Shown here: positions 38,321-49,800 of the stretch, piece by piece
How the letters are laid out: every line of letters starts with the position of its first letter
Numbering within the stretch: the stretch's first letter is position 1
Assembly: GCA_003255065.1 (NCBI GenBank)
Contig: QAOA01005636.1
Span: 411,396-475,395, forward strand
Origin: Cercis canadensis
Taxonomy: Eukaryota; Streptophyta; Magnoliopsida; Fabales; Fabaceae
Direction: 5' to 3'
Length of the DNA: 64,000 nucleotides
Translations under genes and position numbers: made by a program
The notes under the pieces: model-generated
Database searches by the model: none
Seen by the model: only the letters and a program-made list of their open reading frames with translations
Told to the model about the DNA's origin: nothing

Positions 38321-39453
38321 GGCTTCCTTTACCACTCTGCGCAAAACCCTAATCAACCGCAACTATCTCCGTGAACCCTATTTATTTCAGAAGGACGGCG
38401 TCAATTAAACGGAAAGCAACAAAGGCGGGTTACCCAAAACCCGCTCCGAATCTTTAAAGAACAAAAAATTAAAAAAGGCGGGATTGTCTTGTGTAAATTG
38501 TGGGCATTTTGATTAAAATATTATATTTTTATAATTTTTTTTATATATTTATTATATTTTTAAATTTATTTATCTTAATATTATACTTTTTAAAAAATTA
38601 AAAATTAAAAAAAAAAAATCGGAGCAATGGGCTCCACTGAACACTCTGTGGCCAGCCACGCTAGCGTGTTCACGGCCCACGTGACATGTCCTAATTTTAT
38701 AATTCAAAAATTAAATTGTTCATGCTCTCTGCTTAACGATGTCATGTCAGCATCAATTAGCAAATGACTACAGAATGCCCCTTTTCTTTTTGTCTTTCCA
38801 AAGACACTTTGACCCATTAGAAATGGGACACACTATGTGGGTCGCAGCGGGACACGTTGGCAAGCCCACGACGTGTCATGTGGACTAGGGGTGTTCATAA
38901 CCCGGTGGACCCATGATAACCCGACCGAACCGATCCATTTTATTGCCAATCCAACGGTTGCAGATAAGGGGCGGGCGGAATCGGATGGCTAGGATTGAAT
39001 AATCCGGCTTGGACCGGTCGGATCGGATTTAAGTAAGTGAAACCGAATTAAACCGAACCCGACCGAGTAAGGTAAGTCAGGGATTTTTTTCATTCATGAA
39101 ACGGTGCGTTCAATGCTCGGCAGGCACTCTTATTTCGCGAACTCTCGAATGAGAGAGTTCATTTCTTCATTTGCTTCAGAAACCCACTGAAAGAGGCGAT
39201 ATATGCGAAGTCGCCAATCGCTATCTGCTGGAGGTCTCGAGTTTATGAGCTTGTGTCCTTCTTTCCTCGAATCAGCCTGCACTTCAAACAGGTAAGGTCA
39301 TCAAACATTCTACCCTAGATTGTAGTTTGTATTAGACTGTTAGTGAGTTAGGGTTTGTTTCTATCTCAGACCCTTAATTTTTGGGATTTCTGATTTTTGT
39401 GGGTTTGTTCGTATGTCTCTGTTCTAGGTTTCAGTAGACATTGGATTTGGATA

Positions 39454-40131
39454 GTGAATACATATACGATAACCTATCTGTTTAGATTTAATTATGGTTT
39501 CCCCAATTTGGAATTTAGGGTTTTTTCTTGACCTGTTATGTGTGCCTTTTCTCTGTTGTGTTCTTTTCTGGCTTTAGTTGTGCCATGAATACATATACGA
39601 TAACCTATCTGCTTAGATTTAATTATGGTTTCCCCAATTTGGAATTTAGGGTTTTTTTCTTGACCTGTTATGTGTATTTGCGTATTCTCTATTGTGTTCT
39701 TTTCTGGCTTTAGTTGTGCCATGAATACATATACGATAACCTATCTGCTTAGATTTAATTATGGTTTCCCCAAATTGGAATTTAGGGTTTTTTTCTTGAC
39801 CTGTTATGTGTCTTTGCGTATTCTCTGTTGTGTTCTTTTCTGGCTTTAGTTGTGCCATGAATACATATACGATAACCTATCTGCTTAGATTTAATTATGG
39901 TTTCCCCAATTTGGAATTTAGGGTTTTTTTCTTGACCTGTTATGTGTCTTTGCGTATTCTCTGTTGTGTTCTTTTCTGGCTTTAGTTGTGCCATGAATAC
40001 ATATACGATAACCTAACTGCTTAGATTTAATTATGGTTTCCCCAATTTGGAATTTAGGGTTTTTTTCTTGACCTGTTATGTGTCTTTGCCTTTTCTTTGT
40101 TGTGTTATTTTCTGGCTTTAGTTGTGCCATT
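39454..40131. repeat. Five tandem 136-bp repeats inside the hAT element
   Basis: Units begin at 39454, 39585, 39721, 39857 and 39993, each at (A/G)TGAATACATATACGATAAC. The first unit is 131 bp and the rest 136 bp, differing by a few bases. Overlapping minus-strand open frames here simply reflect the repeat. The array lies between the element's presumed 5' exon (ending near 39291 at a GTAAGG donor) and the transposase. Confidence 0.95.
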
Positions 40132-40414
40132 TCCATTCATGAATGATGTTATTCACAAGCACATTGCAGAGCTCTTGTTGTTTCTTTATGTTATTATTAT
40201 TATTTTATGGATACATAGAGCCTCCTCTCAAATTTTGAGCTTATAATTCGGTGTAATTTTCTGCAAACTTCTTTCAATTAGGCCACCTTTTGATTTTCCA
40301 TTCCTGTCTTTTTTTGGTGAAACCTAGATTACCTGTTGGCATTTAATTGAAGACTACTAAACAAAAAGGATGAAATCTTTTCTGATATTGTTTTATTTGN
40401 TTAATTGCTTATAG

Positions 40415-40494
40415 ATGCTGATGTGAGGCTTGCTTGTAGAATTAGACGTGATATAGTGGAGAGGGGCAGGGATATAAACTCCATTCTTGATCAG
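40415..40494 (+). pseudogene. Captured uridine kinase-like exon in the hAT element
   Basis: An 80-bp segment bounded by an AG acceptor and a GTAAGC donor reads ADVRLACRIRRDIVERGRDI followed by NSILDQ. This closely matches the conserved ADVRLARRIRRDTVERGRD segment of plant uridine kinase/UPRT-like proteins. The splice signals are retained, so it could be included in transposon transcripts. No neighbouring uridine kinase exons are visible. An assembly N lies at 40400, 15 bp upstream. Confidence 0.72.
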
Positions 40495-41483
40495 GTAAGC
40501 CTGGTAATTTAATTAGTAACCAGGGGTTAATGCCAATTAGTCTAATAATGATGTGTCTTTCATATGGATTTGTATAATGTTGAGAAAATGATTTCTTATT
40601 TCTGATGAGATGTAACACATCACATTGTGTATTGGTAACTTGGGGATTAATAGCCAAAGTAAAAGTTTGCAAACAATGGTATTTATAGAAGTCTTTGATC
40701 CATGTGTTGTTAAGCTAAGAATTCTTTGTTAAGCTAGAATGTCTCCTCACTGATTTCTGTAATGTAGCTCTACATCCTTACTTTATATGGTCATTGTTCT
40801 GCAGATTAGATAGCGTAGCATGTTTATTTGCTGCTGGCTGTCAATTTGTTACTCGGAGACTAGAGCAATTTCTGGTATGTATTATGTTCATAATAGTTGA
40901 TTATTTGCTTCAGTGCACATACCTTTCTTTTGTTGTGTCTGTGCATAAGGCCTTTGCTGTAATGTTTTTGATAGAATGTATTCTTTGATACAAATTTATG
41001 TTTTTAAAAATGTGTAGATTTATATGGTTTGGCATATAAATGAGCAATCCATTAGCTGGGTTGGCTGGGTGTAGATTTGTATGGTTTGGCATTTATATGG
41101 TTTTTAAAAATGAGTAGTCTCCTTTACTCATTCCATAACACTAAATATGGTTTGGCATTAATTGGTTGGGTGTAGTTAATTTGCTGATCCATGTCTCTGA
41201 TGTGGGATTTTTGAATTGGTAGATATAATTCATTTGCTGATTTAATTTCTGCATCTACTTACTAGCTTCAAGACCACAAACTCTGCTAGTAGCTTATGTG
41301 GCTCCAACTCCAAGAAAACAGCTTCAATTTCACCAAGTTTAGTCACTTTCTCATGTCAGCTACAAGGTAATGGCACTAATTCAAATTTGGTAGTATAATC
41401 TCAGTGAGTATAGAACATTTACTATCAGAATACCTAGGTTACCACTCTTGTAATGCAAAGTAATATTTTATTCATCTTTTCAG

Positions 41484-41587
41484 ATTGTAGATTTTATATC
41501 AGTGTTACTAAATGTTGGTAGTGAAGCTGCTGAGAAGAAATTGATTCATCTTGGAGCAGTTCAAATAATTATAGAGTTGTTGTTTAA
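41484..41587 (+). pseudogene. Captured SAPS/PP6 regulatory-subunit exon in the hAT element
   Basis: A 104-bp segment preceded by TTTTCAG and followed by GTAAGT reads IVDFISVLLNVGSEAAEKKL and IHLGAVQIIIELLF. This resembles the SAPS (SIT4-associated protein) domain of PP6 regulatory subunits, where the motif is IVEFIAVLL..GNEAAEKEL. Another exon-like S-rich stretch at about 41285-41369 (SSLCGSNSKKTASISPSLVT) ends at a GTAATG donor but is unidentified. Confidence 0.65.
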
Positions 41588-42169
41588 GTAAGTTTAGTAT
41601 GCTCTGTTATCTCATCTCAGTAAGTTTAGTATTTTCTGTTATCTTGCAGTTCTGTTCTAAATGTTACTTGATCTATTTAGTTATAATTATTGCTACACTT
41701 TCTGAAGGTTTGCAAACAGAATACTATTCTAATTTTGATTGTCCATGATCTCTAATCTTACAAGTTTTTTGGAAATAGAATGCATTGATGTGCTTAAGTT
41801 TGACTATTGGTTGGCAATTGATGTATATATCTCATTCTTATTGTTTTATTAGGCATCAACTTGTGGTCTTGCTTTTGTGTCTGGTAATTTTGGTTATGTG
41901 TCTGCTAATTCTGACCTGTTTTATTAGGCACACTTACCTGTTTTATGTGTCTGCTAATTCTGGTTATATTTGTGACATCCTTACTTTATATTTTTCTGTG
42001 CAATGCAACAAAGTTGCAAATATATAGGGTCTGTTTTATGTGTTTTATTTCACTGGATTCTTCTATTTGTATTGATGTTTAGTTCTGTTTAATTATGGTT
42101 TTGCCTTGTGCATAGTTTAATTCTATTTTGTTTTATGTTTCTGGTATGTAAGGCCAAGGACTACTGTTA

Positions 42170-44413
42170 ATGACTGGTTCATCTGTCCCTCCTCCAGTGG
42201 ATGCAGCAGAGAAACCACCACATCCAAAAAAGGCAAAAAGGAGGCCTCCTGCAAGTGGCAAGAGGCGAACATCGGCTGCTTGGGACCATTTCACAGTAGT
42301 TCCCGACAGTGAGGTAACAAATGCTACTGCTGCCTGTAATTATTGTGGAAAACGGTATTGCTCTGATACTAAAAAAGATGGGACCTCAAATATGAATGCT
42401 CACCTGAAGATTTGTACAAAGTATCCTTATGCATTGTTAAATGACCCTAAACAAACAGTCTTAAATTTTTTGCCTAAAAAGGATGGGTCAGGAAGTACTA
42501 TGATTGCACCTCAACTGTATAGCTTAGAAGAAGTTAGGAAAGCACTTGCTGTGTTTGTTATTGTGGATGAGCAACCATTTAAGATGATTGAGGGTGTTGG
42601 GTTTAGAAATTTCTGTGCAAAATTACAGCCTCAGTTTCATGTTCCTTCACGTATTACTCTTGCAAGAGATTGTTATCAAATGTATTTGGATGAAAAGACT
42701 AAGTTAAAGGCTTATTTAAGTTCTAACTGTGCCCGGGTCTGTATAACTACTGATTGTTGGACTTCCTTACAAAACTTAAGTTATATGACAGTCACTGCAC
42801 ACTTTGTTGATAAAGAATGGACCTTACAAAAACGAATTTTGAGCTTTAGCTTGATTCCTAACCATAAGGGTGACACTATAGGTAAGCACATTGAAAGTTG
42901 CTTGAATGAATGGAGCATTCATAACTTGTTCACTGTGACTGTTGATAATGCCTCTAGTAATGATGTAGCCATATCTTACTTGAGAAAGAGGCTTAATACA
43001 ACTAATTTAGTGATGAATGGTGAATTTCTGCATATGCGTTGTTGTGCTCATATTCTTAATCTAGTTGTTAATGAGGGATTGAAGGACTTACATGTGTCAA
43101 TTTCTTCTATACGTAATGCTGTAAGATATGTGAGGTCCTCTCCTTCTAGACTAGCAAAATTTAGGGTCTGTGTTGATAATGCCCACATAGAGTGTAAGAG
43201 AATGGTTTGTCTAGATGTTCCAACAAGGTGGAACTCAACCTATCTTATGCTAGTGGCTGCTGAGAAGTTTCAAAAAGCATTTGAAATTTTAGAGGATGAT
43301 GACCCTAATTTTAGAGATCACTTTGATGAGAAAACCCTTGGTCCACCTACTTTGGTTGATTGGAGCAATGCTAGGAGCTTCATTAAATTCCTCAAAATTT
43401 TTTATGATGTAACAATTACTTTATCTGGTTCATTATATGTCACATCGAATATTGCATATCATCAAGTCGCCATGATTCAAAGTGCATTGATTGATTTATC
43501 TAAAAGCCAAGATCCTATGTTAGGACATATGGCTAGTGATATGAAGAAGAAGTTTGACAAGTATTGGGGTAATGGGGCTAATATGAATCCACTCTTGTTT
43601 ATTGCGAGTGTCTTAGACCCTAGGTATAAGCTGATTTTTATTAAATGGGCTTTTAATGAAATATATGAAGATCCTATACTTTCTTATGACTTAGCTCAAA
43701 AGGTTAAAGATCAGCTTACTCGTCTTTATGAATGTTACTCGGTTATGTATACTAAGCCTACAGAAACCACCCTAGATGAGTGTTCTAATGTTGGGGCAAG
43801 TGGTGGTCAAGAGGCTAGTCAGCTGTCTAGCTTTCAATCGAAGGCAGCGGCATTCAAAAGCCATCTTAGGGTCCTAAACAGAATGGATGCCAAGAATGAG
43901 TTGGAGAAGTACTTCAATGAAGCTTGCATTGAGGAGGATGATACATTTTCTGTTTTGGGTTGGTGGAAGACCAATGCATTTAGGTTTCCAGTCCTCTCAC
44001 ATATTGCTAGGGATGTTTTAGCTGTTCCTGTATCCACTGTTGCTTCTGAATCTGCATTTTCTACAAGTGGTAGGGTTCTTGATGTTTTTAGAAGCTCTCT
44101 TTCTCCAAAGACAGTGGAGATGTTAATTTGTTGTCAAAACTGGTTGAGGTTGACATTGTTTGGCTATGAAAATTCTGAGTTCAATGGTCAAGAAGATGAA
44201 ATCTATGAGAAGCTAGAATCAGGTATTCATTCATAGCTCATTTTTTTTGTTTGGTTTTTCTTTGTCACTGTATTTCATATATTTGCTTTCACTGATGTTC
44301 TTTGAAATTTTGTAGAAGTGGCTGCTGCTGGGAACATGACTCATGTTGCTGGAGGAGCTGCTGGAGTTGTTGAAGGACAAGGAACTCAAAAACAGCCAAT
44401 GACTTTTGATTGA
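42170..44413 (+). CDS. hAT transposase (BED zinc finger, hAT dimerization domain)
   Basis: Exon 1 (42170-44222) encodes almost the whole protein. A GT-AG intron (44223-44315) and a small exon (44316-44413) then replace the read-through end with a Gly/Ala-rich tail ending TQKQPMTFD, about 716 aa in total. Without splicing the frame stops at 44236 (688 aa). A BED zinc finger lies at about 37-85 (WDHF, ACNYCGKRYC, NAHLKIC). The RNase-H-like catalytic core has acidic residues in CITTDCWTS (about 194) and TVTVDNASSND (about 258), plus the family motif CCAHILNLVV. The C-terminal dimerization domain includes WWKTNAFRFPVLSHIARDVL and VASESAFSTSGRVLD. No stop or frameshift is present. Confidence 0.93.
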
Positions 44414-45424
44414 TAAGGTCAGTTTGTGTTTTATATCTCACTGATAAATTTTATAAGGTATAACTCCACAGCTGGGTACTTATTTCCATTTTGTCTGCTA
44501 ATTCTGAAATTTATTTTATAAATTGCAGGCATTTATTGGTATTTGATAACTATGGAAATGGCAACGTAGAACTGGTATTGCCAGCCTTCAATTTCTTTTG
44601 ATAATAGATAATATCTACTAGATATTTGTAAATATAGTTTTGAGTTTTTGGGTGAACACTGAACTGCAAGTGTTATATGGATGTCTCTTTTGGGTTATTG
44701 GGTAAAGGCATAGGCATGTAGGTTTTTAATGCATGTGCTTTACTACTAGTCTACTACCTTTTTTTGTTATGTATAATTGTATATGTTTTATTGCTAGTTT
44801 TTTTTTTTTATTTATGTAATTGTAGCATTGTTGTAGTTCTGGAAATTAGAAAATGTCATTTTTTAGGTACATATACTTCCACTTGAACGAACTACCAGTC
44901 ACATGTACAAAGCTCTATTTATAAATGAAATTTCATTATTGCCTGTTTTTATTTCTTCAATTTTGTCATGTACGGTATACTCCTTTGTCATTTTGGGCTG
45001 TCATTTTTCTGAAATTGGAGGTTATTTAGGCTAATTTGCTGTTGTTATTTTAATTGGGTCAGAATTGGCCCATAACAGTTTCTTAAAATATATATATATA
45101 TATATCCGGCCCAATCCGGCCCAACCCATTTAAAATTACCCACCCGCCTGAAACCGAATCCATCGGTTGCAATATATATTTGGTCGGTGATGGGTTCATG
45201 TCTCAGCAATTCTCACTCATTTGGCTGGATGGAAATTTCCTCCAAACCGACCGAAACCGACCGATGTACAGGCCTAATGTGGACCCACTGCTCCAAACAA
45301 CTTTTTTTTTTAGTTTTTGATTATTTTAAAAATATAATATTAAAATAAATAAATTTGAAAGTATGATAAATATATAAAAAAAGTTATAAAAGTATAATAT
45401 TTGGGTAAAAGTGCCAAAATTGTG

Positions 45425-46846
45425 CTGTGTTGTGTGTTGAGTATCAAATAAATTTGTTGATACTTAAGTATTAAATAAATTAATAATTAATAAATTATAC
45501 TTAAAAAACGAAGTATCTGTATTCAATGAATAATCTAGACGAGTTTTAGAGATGGCTGGTATATATTCAATGATTAATTTTATTGATATTTGTTTACTGA
45601 AAAATATATTTTTTAATTATGAATGTCATTTTTCTAAATTACCATTATGCATATCATGTGTCACTCACTAGTTTGATAAAAATAACGTGAAGGCTTAAAA
45701 TTTTAAGAGAAAATTATTGCTTGGTTTTAAATATGAATAATATTTTATGTAGTTATTTTGTTAAATATGTAATTGTTTTTTAGTGTTATGTAGTTTTTTT
45801 TATTCACATATGTAATTTTTTTGTTAATATGTGTAGTTATCATATTCAAAAATAAAATAAAATAATTATATAACATTAAAAAAAAATTAAATATATTATA
45901 CAATATGAGAAGAATCAAATTATAATTTCTCTAAATTTAAAATTAAATAGTCTTTTCCTCTAACTTTTAAACCAAAACATAATTTTCTCACATTTTAATT
46001 TTTCAAAGAACATTTATTATTTTAAAATAAAATAATATAAAACTACTCTAAAGTTTTAAACAAGTTCAATACCTCTTACATATTTACGGACAAAAATTTT
46101 AGTTTTTTTTTTTTTTAAGGGAGGATCCTCTTTTTCTTTCAAATTTGTTCATTACATTTATTTTTTTGATTTCCTTTATTATCAAATCAAACAAAGTGAT
46201 ATATCGAATTCTTCCATCGTTTCATTTATTTGTCTTTCAATTACCATTACCAAAATGATGTTACATATGACAAGTAAAATGTACAAAAAAAAAAAAGTGA
46301 AATACAACAGTTATAAATTAGCAGAATTTAAATTTAAGTGATTATATTTAAATATTTTCTTTTAAAATTAAATTTGATCACATATTTAATTTGTATATTT
46401 TATTTATAGGTATAATATTTTCTCAAACAAAGCTAAAAAAAAATAAGGTTGAAAGCTCAGAAGTACCACATCACAACGAAAATTGTATTTTAGCATTTAA
46501 AACGATTGGAAATTTCACGGCCGTTGCTTTGTCATGTGATAAAGTATATGCTTTACTTGCTTGGTTTCTACTTGTTCTTGTAGGCTTGTAGCAATGGAAA
46601 AGTGGGTAGTTCATTCATTGGTACGAGAAATGGGTCCCTTCCCTGCCCCTGGAAGCTAACACTAACAGTAAAATGTTTGCCTCTGCCATTTATTTGCATA
46701 CACATGGACATAAATTGTGCGCGGCGCAAATGCCAATTAACGGCTCTGATCAGAAATAAGTTCCTCTAAAATTCATTCATTCCTTGCTCTTTGCTGGATG
46801 GAATTGGAGACTGTAGGTCAGTGAGCTCGAATCTGAGTTTGGAGAG
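45425..46846. other. AT-rich intergenic, SBE1 upstream
   Basis: No gene or bounded element. Very AT-rich up to about 46500, then more balanced sequence towards the SBE1 start. It should contain the SBE1 promoter. A 66-codon frame at 46391-46591 is unsupported. Confidence 0.45.
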
Positions 46847-49800
46847 ATGATCAATTGTTTGGATCTTGTTCATCCCCTAACTGCTTCTGCCTTTTTATCA
46901 CCTTCCTTAAGCATTGGCTGCACCTTGGTAATTTCAATTTGAAAATCTTCTCGTTTTCACTCTAATTGCTCTTCGATTATAGACATTTGATAATGTTTTC
47001 GCGCAGTGGTTTTGAGTTAGTGATAATTATGATTGATTCATCACTAAATTTCACCATAATCCTATATCTGTATCTTGCTTTTTGCTTGAATACATTGGTT
47101 TCTGCTAGTTGGCCTCTCATACGGGGTTCCCCTTCCTTCCAGAATAATTAGTATTTAATCATCAGCCTGACAGAATGCAGATACGGTGGGTTTCCTCATG
47201 ATATCAGTTTTTAGTTACCTAAATTGATTTGTTGTCTGTAGTGACTAGTGAATAAATCGAAGTTGTGACTCCATCGATAAGAGGCTCTGATGACCATCAA
47301 GGAAAAGAATTTCAGCTGCCAACATCTTACATAATTTTGGTTTCCATAATAAAGGAGGCTTTGCTTCCTTTTGGTGGACGTACTAAACCGTCTTCACTCT
47401 CTGCATGTCTTTCCCTCTTAGATCATCATGAACCATAGAATATTTGTTGCCGCAGAATACTCGGACATTGTGTTGATAATTCATAGCCTTTGTATTTATT
47501 TCTAATGCTCTATAATTTATATTTATCTTCTTGACAGAAATTGAGAAATAAGCAGCAACATGCCAAGCAACAGGCAGTAGGCTTGACTTTTGGCTATCAG
47601 CAACGAAATAGATGCAATGGATTTGGTTTTGCATCAAAAAGATCAATATACAAGACGGTATATTTTACTATGCTTGACATTGTTAATGTAAATTAGTGGA
47701 TTAGGGACACGGATTTCTCAAGAATTTTTTATGCAAATGTGGTGTTCTAACTGATTGTCAGCGACATGTAGAGGTCATGAATATGGTGCATGATCTCGGG
47801 ATACAATTCAAGATTGGTTCCTTATATTTATTGAGTGGTAAACTTTAATGGAATTAATTTTGTCTTGAAGATCAGGATTCCTACACTTTGATACTTGTTA
47901 CTTACATAGTGAAGGCAAGAGATACCAATATTTATTTATCATAATTGTATTAAACTTTCCTCATTTTGCTTCTTGTCCAGTAATGAAACTGATTAGAAAC
48001 ATTTGGAGTCTATTATGATTGATTTTCTAGATACTTGAGAAGAATTGTTATCTAATTTCTATGACAACAATCCTCCTTGCAAGAAAAAAAAAGAGGGGGA
48101 GAGGGGGAGAGAGAGAAAGCATAAATATCTGCATGTACTGCTTGTATATAAGTTGTTTCAGCATGTTTTCCTTCAACTAGGTGAGGTTCAGTTCCAAGAT
48201 CGCAGCTGTTATGACAGGTGACAAGTCATCCATTGAGGAAGACATAGAAAATATTGGCATCTTGCATACTGATCCGGGCCTAGAACCCTATAAAGATCAC
48301 TTCAGATATAGAGTGAAGAGATATGTAGATCAAAAAAAGCTTATTGAGAAATATGAAGGAGGCCTTGAGGAATTTGCACAAGGTGATAATAACTATCTGC
48401 ATTGCTACACTTTTGTTTCCTTCCTGTCTATTCATACAAAATTGAGATAACTACTCAAATGCTGTGTATAAATGCACTACAGTGTGTGCATGATGATGTT
48501 AGGTATATTTAACTGATGCTTTGCCATGAGTGCCAATAGTTAATGAATCGGCATGTACAAGGCCACTTAGAATAATAGAAATTTGCTTGGACAATCAGAA
48601 TGGTTATGTTGGACACATCAGCTTCTTATAAATGAGCTCCACTAGTTGCCTTTCAAGTGAATTGATCTCCCTTTCCCCATATTAGACCATCTCTCTAATT
48701 CATTAGATTGATTTTAGTTACATCTTCTCAATAATGTTACCTTTTCTTTGCCTTTCCCCCTTCTTTCTGTCAGGTTATTTGAACTTTGGATTTAACAGAG
48801 TAGAAGGTGGTATTCTATACCGTGAGTGGGCACCTGCTGCTCAGTAAGTTACCTCTGAGGATACAAATAAATCAACTCTGTTTGTCATTGTTTTTATTTG
48901 GTTGTTTTTATATGTTATATCTCTTACAATGCAGGGAGGCTCAAATTATTGGGGATTTTAATGGATGGGATGGTTTGAACCACAGGATGGAAAAGAATCA
49001 GTTTGGTGTTTGGAGTATTAAGATCCCTGATTCTGATGGAAATCCAGCTATACCTCACAATTCAAGAGTCAAATTTCGATTCAGACATGGTGATGGAGTT
49101 TGGGTTGATCGCATCCCTGCTTGGATCAAATATGCCTCTGTTGATCCTACAAGATTTGCTGCAGCATATGATGCTGTTTACTGGGATCCACCACCTTCCG
49201 AGAGGTCCTGTTATTTAGATGTGCAGAATATATATTGTCTTATGATCTTCAAGTGAGAACAAAACATCATATCTGGAGGATCCTTGCTAAAAAAGAACCG
49301 CAATTATATCCACCATAATCACTAATTTGACAGTTTTCTAAACATTTTTTTTAAAGGCTTTCTTTATTGCAAATTTTGTCTCATCATAGAAGATTCTGTT
49401 TTTTAGGGTTTAGCTTGTAAGAGAGATAGAATGAGAATGTCTATTACATTGCACATTATGCAACAAACAATTGGAAATAACTTAAAAATTCAAACTGATT
49501 CCACCATTCCTTAATCCATTTTGCATCTGTGTTTTCCCCACACTCCACTTTTTACTCAATTTGAATGAATTTGAGCTGTTTGTTTACCCATTTGTTCATA
49601 CTGCAGATATCAGTTTAAATATCTTCGTCCACCAAAGCCCAAAGCCCCAAGAATATATGAGGCTCATGTGGGAATGAGTAGCTCTGAACCCCGCATCAAT
49701 TCGTACAGAGAATTTGCAGATGATATTTTGCCCCGTATTCAAGCAAATAACTATAACACAGTCCAGTTGATGGCTGTTATGGAGCATTCCTATTATGCAT

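Larger units (their letters stand above)
38886..45276 (+). mobile_element. Full-length hAT transposon with intact transposase, 8-bp TSD
   Basis: A perfect TSD, ATGTGGAC, flanks the element (38878-38885 and 45277-45284). Short TIRs read TAGGGGTGTTCAT on the left and TAGGCCTGTACAT on the right complement, typical of hAT. Both subterminal regions are full of CCGAAC/ACCGACC motifs, the kind of sites hAT transposases bind. The 6391-bp element holds an uninterrupted transposase gene, a five-copy 136-bp tandem array and at least two exon-like fragments of host genes. Intact termini, TSD and ORF indicate recent insertion and possible autonomy. Confidence 0.93.
38503..45415. mobile_element. Mutator-type MITE (about 514 bp) split by a hAT insertion
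   Basis: The two arms flanking the hAT transposon are inverted copies of each other. The left arm starts GGCATTTTGATTAAAATATT at 38503; the complement of the right arm starts GGCACTTTTACCCAAATATT at 45415. Similarity extends about 140 bp inward. Flanks TAAATTGTG (38494-38502) and AAAATTGTG (45416-45424) agree at 8 of 9 positions, as expected for an aged 9-bp Mutator TSD. Subtracting the hAT element and one copy of its TSD leaves about 514 bp without coding capacity. Confidence 0.8.

Noticed and set aside
39492..40136. Series of similar minus-strand ORFs (MAQLKPEKNT)
   Set aside because: They are the 136-bp tandem repeat read in one frame, not a protein family.
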